From an uncultured bacterium (GTDB lineage Bacteria > Bacteroidota > Bacteroidia > Bacteroidales > Marinifilaceae): DNA of 22,212 nt. Numbering within the stretch: the stretch's first letter is position 1; each line of letters opens with the position of its first letter. Shown here piece after piece: positions 20,775-22,212 of the stretch. A program made the position numbers and the translations under genes. Below the pieces are notes generated by a model. The model was not told the origin of the DNA. It was given only the letters and a program-made list of their open reading frames with translations, and searched no databases. The stretch spans positions 1-22,212 of the forward strand of contig CAJMSX010000055.1 in the NCBI GenBank assembly GCA_905216195.1. Direction: 5' to 3'.

Positions 20775-22052
20775 ATGGAAATCAGAAAATTTATACAAGA
20801 TTACCGGGAGGCTTTCGGAGAAGCGGCAGAAATGCCTATTGCTTTCTGGTATTCCGATGAAGAAACCGGACATACGGATAAGATCGGCGGGTGTTTTTTC
20901 AAGGGGATGCAATCGGTAAGGGAAGGAAACGTCATCAGCCTGAATGCGGAAAACATCGGCTGCGGTGGGGGAAAGTTTTATACCGGGTTTACGGAAATGC
21001 CGCCGTTTGTGCCGGAATTTGTATCGCTGAAAGAGAGGTATAAGAAAACACCGGCGTTGGTGAAGGAATATGTCCGTGAGTTAGGCGTACCGGAGGCGGA
21101 GGGGAAATGGCTGCATTTCGCCCGGCTCGACCGTTTGGAAAGTTTTGAAGGTTTGGAAGGAATTTTGTTTCTGGCAACGCCGGATGTGTTGTCAGGACTG
21201 GCCACCTGGGCTTATTTTGATACGAATGCTGCGGATGCGGTGGTGACGGCTTTCGGTTCGGGTTGCTGTACGGTGGTGACGCAGGCCGTATTGGAAAACC
21301 GGAGAGGGGGCAACCGCACGTTTATCGGATTTCTTGACCCGTCGGTGCGTCCGTGGTTTGAACCGGGCTTGCTGAGTTTTACTGTTCCGATGTCGCGCTT
21401 TGCGGTGATGTATGAAACGATGCACGACAGTTGCCTGTTCGATACGCATGCCTGGGGGAAAATCCGGGAGCGGATCAACGGGCCGGAGAGCTCCGGGCTG
21501 TATGTAAAGAAGGAAACGGGTGCGGGTATTCTTCGTGTGGAGGAGGAGATTACGCTGCGGGAAGCTGCTTTGGCAGATGCCGGGCTTATCTGGCAGACGA
21601 TCGACAGTCACCGGGAGTATTTGCAGACCTGGTTACCGTTTGTGGCGGGATTGAAATCGATGGCTGATGAAGAAGCTTATTTGAAGAAATTGCTGGTTGT
21701 ACCTTATGAAGAACGGAATTTGTTTTTTATAATAGAAAAAGGCGGCGTATTCTGCGGCGTGATTGGTTTTGTGACGACCGACCCGGCCAATCACCGGACG
21801 GAAATCGGCTATTGGCTGCTTCCGGAATACCAAAGGCAGGGGATTATGACGCGTTGTGTACGCTATTTGTGTGACTGGGCTGTGCTACACCGGGACATGC
21901 ACCGTATACAGATACGCTGTGCCGTAGGTAACGAGCTCAGTAATGCTATCCCCCGTCGTTTAGGTTTTCAGCACGAAGGCGTGGAGCGGGCCGGCGAACA
22001 GATGGTGACAGGCGAGTATGTGGATGTGAATGTTTACAGCTTGCTGAAATAA
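20775..22052 (+). CDS. DUF169 domain fused to a GNAT (RimJ/RimL-like) acetyltransferase
   Basis: A 425-residue protein with two clear parts. Residues 1-235 match the DUF169 family (PF02596): MPIAFWYSDEE, GCFFKGMQSVREGNVISLNA, the glycine- and cysteine-rich NIGCGGGKFYTGF, WLHFARLDRL, FGSGCCTVVTQAV and FTVPMSRFAVM. Residues about 255-425 form a GNAT domain of the RimJ/RimL group: EITLREAALADAGLIWQTI, HRTEIGYWLLPEYQRQGIM (acetyl-CoA loop), and IQIRCAVGNELSNAIPRRLGF. DUF169 proteins usually stand alone in anaerobes and are of unknown function; acetyltransferases of this group modify N-termini or small molecules. The single frame with no internal stop shows a true fusion. It follows the Fe-S gene closely. 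Confidence 0.9.
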   Translation: MEIRKFIQDYREAFGEAAEMPIAFWYSDEETGHTDKIGGCFFKGMQSVREGNVISLNAENIGCGGGKFYTGFTEMPPFVPEFVSLKERYKKTPALVKEYVRELGVPEAEGKWLHFARLDRLESFEGLEGILFLATPDVLSGLATWAYFDTNAADAVVTAFGSGCCTVVTQAVLENRRGGNRTFIGFLDPSVRPWFEPGLLSFTVPMSRFAVMYETMHDSCLFDTHAWGKIRERINGPESSGLYVKKETGAGILRVEEEITLREAALADAGLIWQTIDSHREYLQTWLPFVAGLKSMADEEAYLKKLLVVPYEERNLFFIIEKGGVFCGVIGFVTTDPANHRTEIGYWLLPEYQRQGIMTRCVRYLCDWAVLHRDMHRIQIRCAVGNELSNAIPRRLGFQHEGVERAGEQMVTGEYVDVNVYSLLK

Positions 22053-22061
22053 ACCAGGGGG

Positions 22062-22212
22062 ATGTGTCTTTGGGGCTATTTTTGGAGACTTCCCCGATTC
22101 TTCTTGTTTGGTTTGCTGCTCCGGACCTCTTCTCCGGGACTGGCTGGTGCGGGAAATATGGGTAATAACCGTTATTTCGGAGTTAAAAAGCGATTACATT
22201 TCGCTGACGGAT
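22062..22212 (+). CDS. Start of a secreted or membrane protein, runs off the right edge (possible sensor/regulator)
   Basis: From the ATG at 22062, ten bases after the previous gene, the frame stays open for 50 codons to the window edge. It encodes a hydrophobic start (LWGYFWRLPRFFLFGLLL) and then RTSSPGLAGAGNMGNNRYFG and VKKRLHFADG. The end resembles the beginning of two-component-type regulators with a beta-propeller sensor, which often start with a signal peptide and a short KRLxFxDGL strand. Only 50 residues are visible, so this is a guess from limited data. Confidence 0.4.
   Translation, partial: MCLWGYFWRLPRFFLFGLLLRTSSPGLAGAGNMGNNRYFGVKKRLHFADG

Overview
The window looks like chromosomal DNA of a member of the Bacteroidales. 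Several promoters fit the Bacteroidota pattern (TTTG near -33, TAnnTTTG near -7, spacer of 19 to 20), starts mostly lack Shine-Dalgarno sequences, and the families are typical of that phylum: a TonB-dependent receptor with a carboxypeptidase-like N-terminal domain, a DUF349 repeat protein, a 2TM protein, an ECF sigma factor with a one-TM partner, and ORF6N proteins. The genus cannot be fixed from sequence alone; Odoribacter or Butyricimonas relatives are a guess.

Region 1 (1-3818, minus strand) is one apparent operon. It runs from a promoter with a perfect palindrome in its spacer through two multi-pass membrane proteins, a winged-helix regulator, a possible 55-residue ORF, a 2TM protein and a TPR protein to a TonB-dependent receptor that leaves the window. 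Region 2 (3856-9359, minus) is housekeeping: a DUF349 protein, then pyrG and yidC, with a terminator after the DUF349 gene and another after yidC. Region 3 (9456-12905, plus) holds a lipid A-type acyltransferase, a family 2 glycosyltransferase, and a sigma factor, membrane partner and periplasmic protein cluster. It ends at a tRNA-Ser(GCU) gene with its own promoter and terminator.

Region 4 (about 13100-17330) is an accessory island or its scar, next to the tRNA. It contains a degenerate copy of the tRNA 3' end, an orphan terminator, clustered inverted repeats, and a 19-codon relic of an integrase start. A truncated-looking XRE-type HTH gene follows, then two tandem ORF6N genes separated by repeated copies of the HTH gene's 3' end, and an AAA ATPase on the opposite strand. 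Each ORF6N gene carries a large palindrome centred on the same homologous codon, although the two palindromes differ in sequence.

Region 5 (17332-19904) is a decaying stretch: a one-TM protein, a small CRISPR array without cas genes (four intact 29-nt repeats, a truncated fifth, four spacers), a TIGR04076-like remnant joined to the broken last repeat, a small membrane protein, an MmcQ/YjbR protein and a broken DUF3795-like gene. Region 6 (19933-22212, plus) has a membrane 4Fe-4S protein, a DUF169-GNAT fusion protein, and the start of a gene that leaves the window, possibly a sensor/regulator.

The items most worth following are the co-varying palindromes in the ORF6N pair, the mosaic duplication around them, and the isolated CRISPR array.
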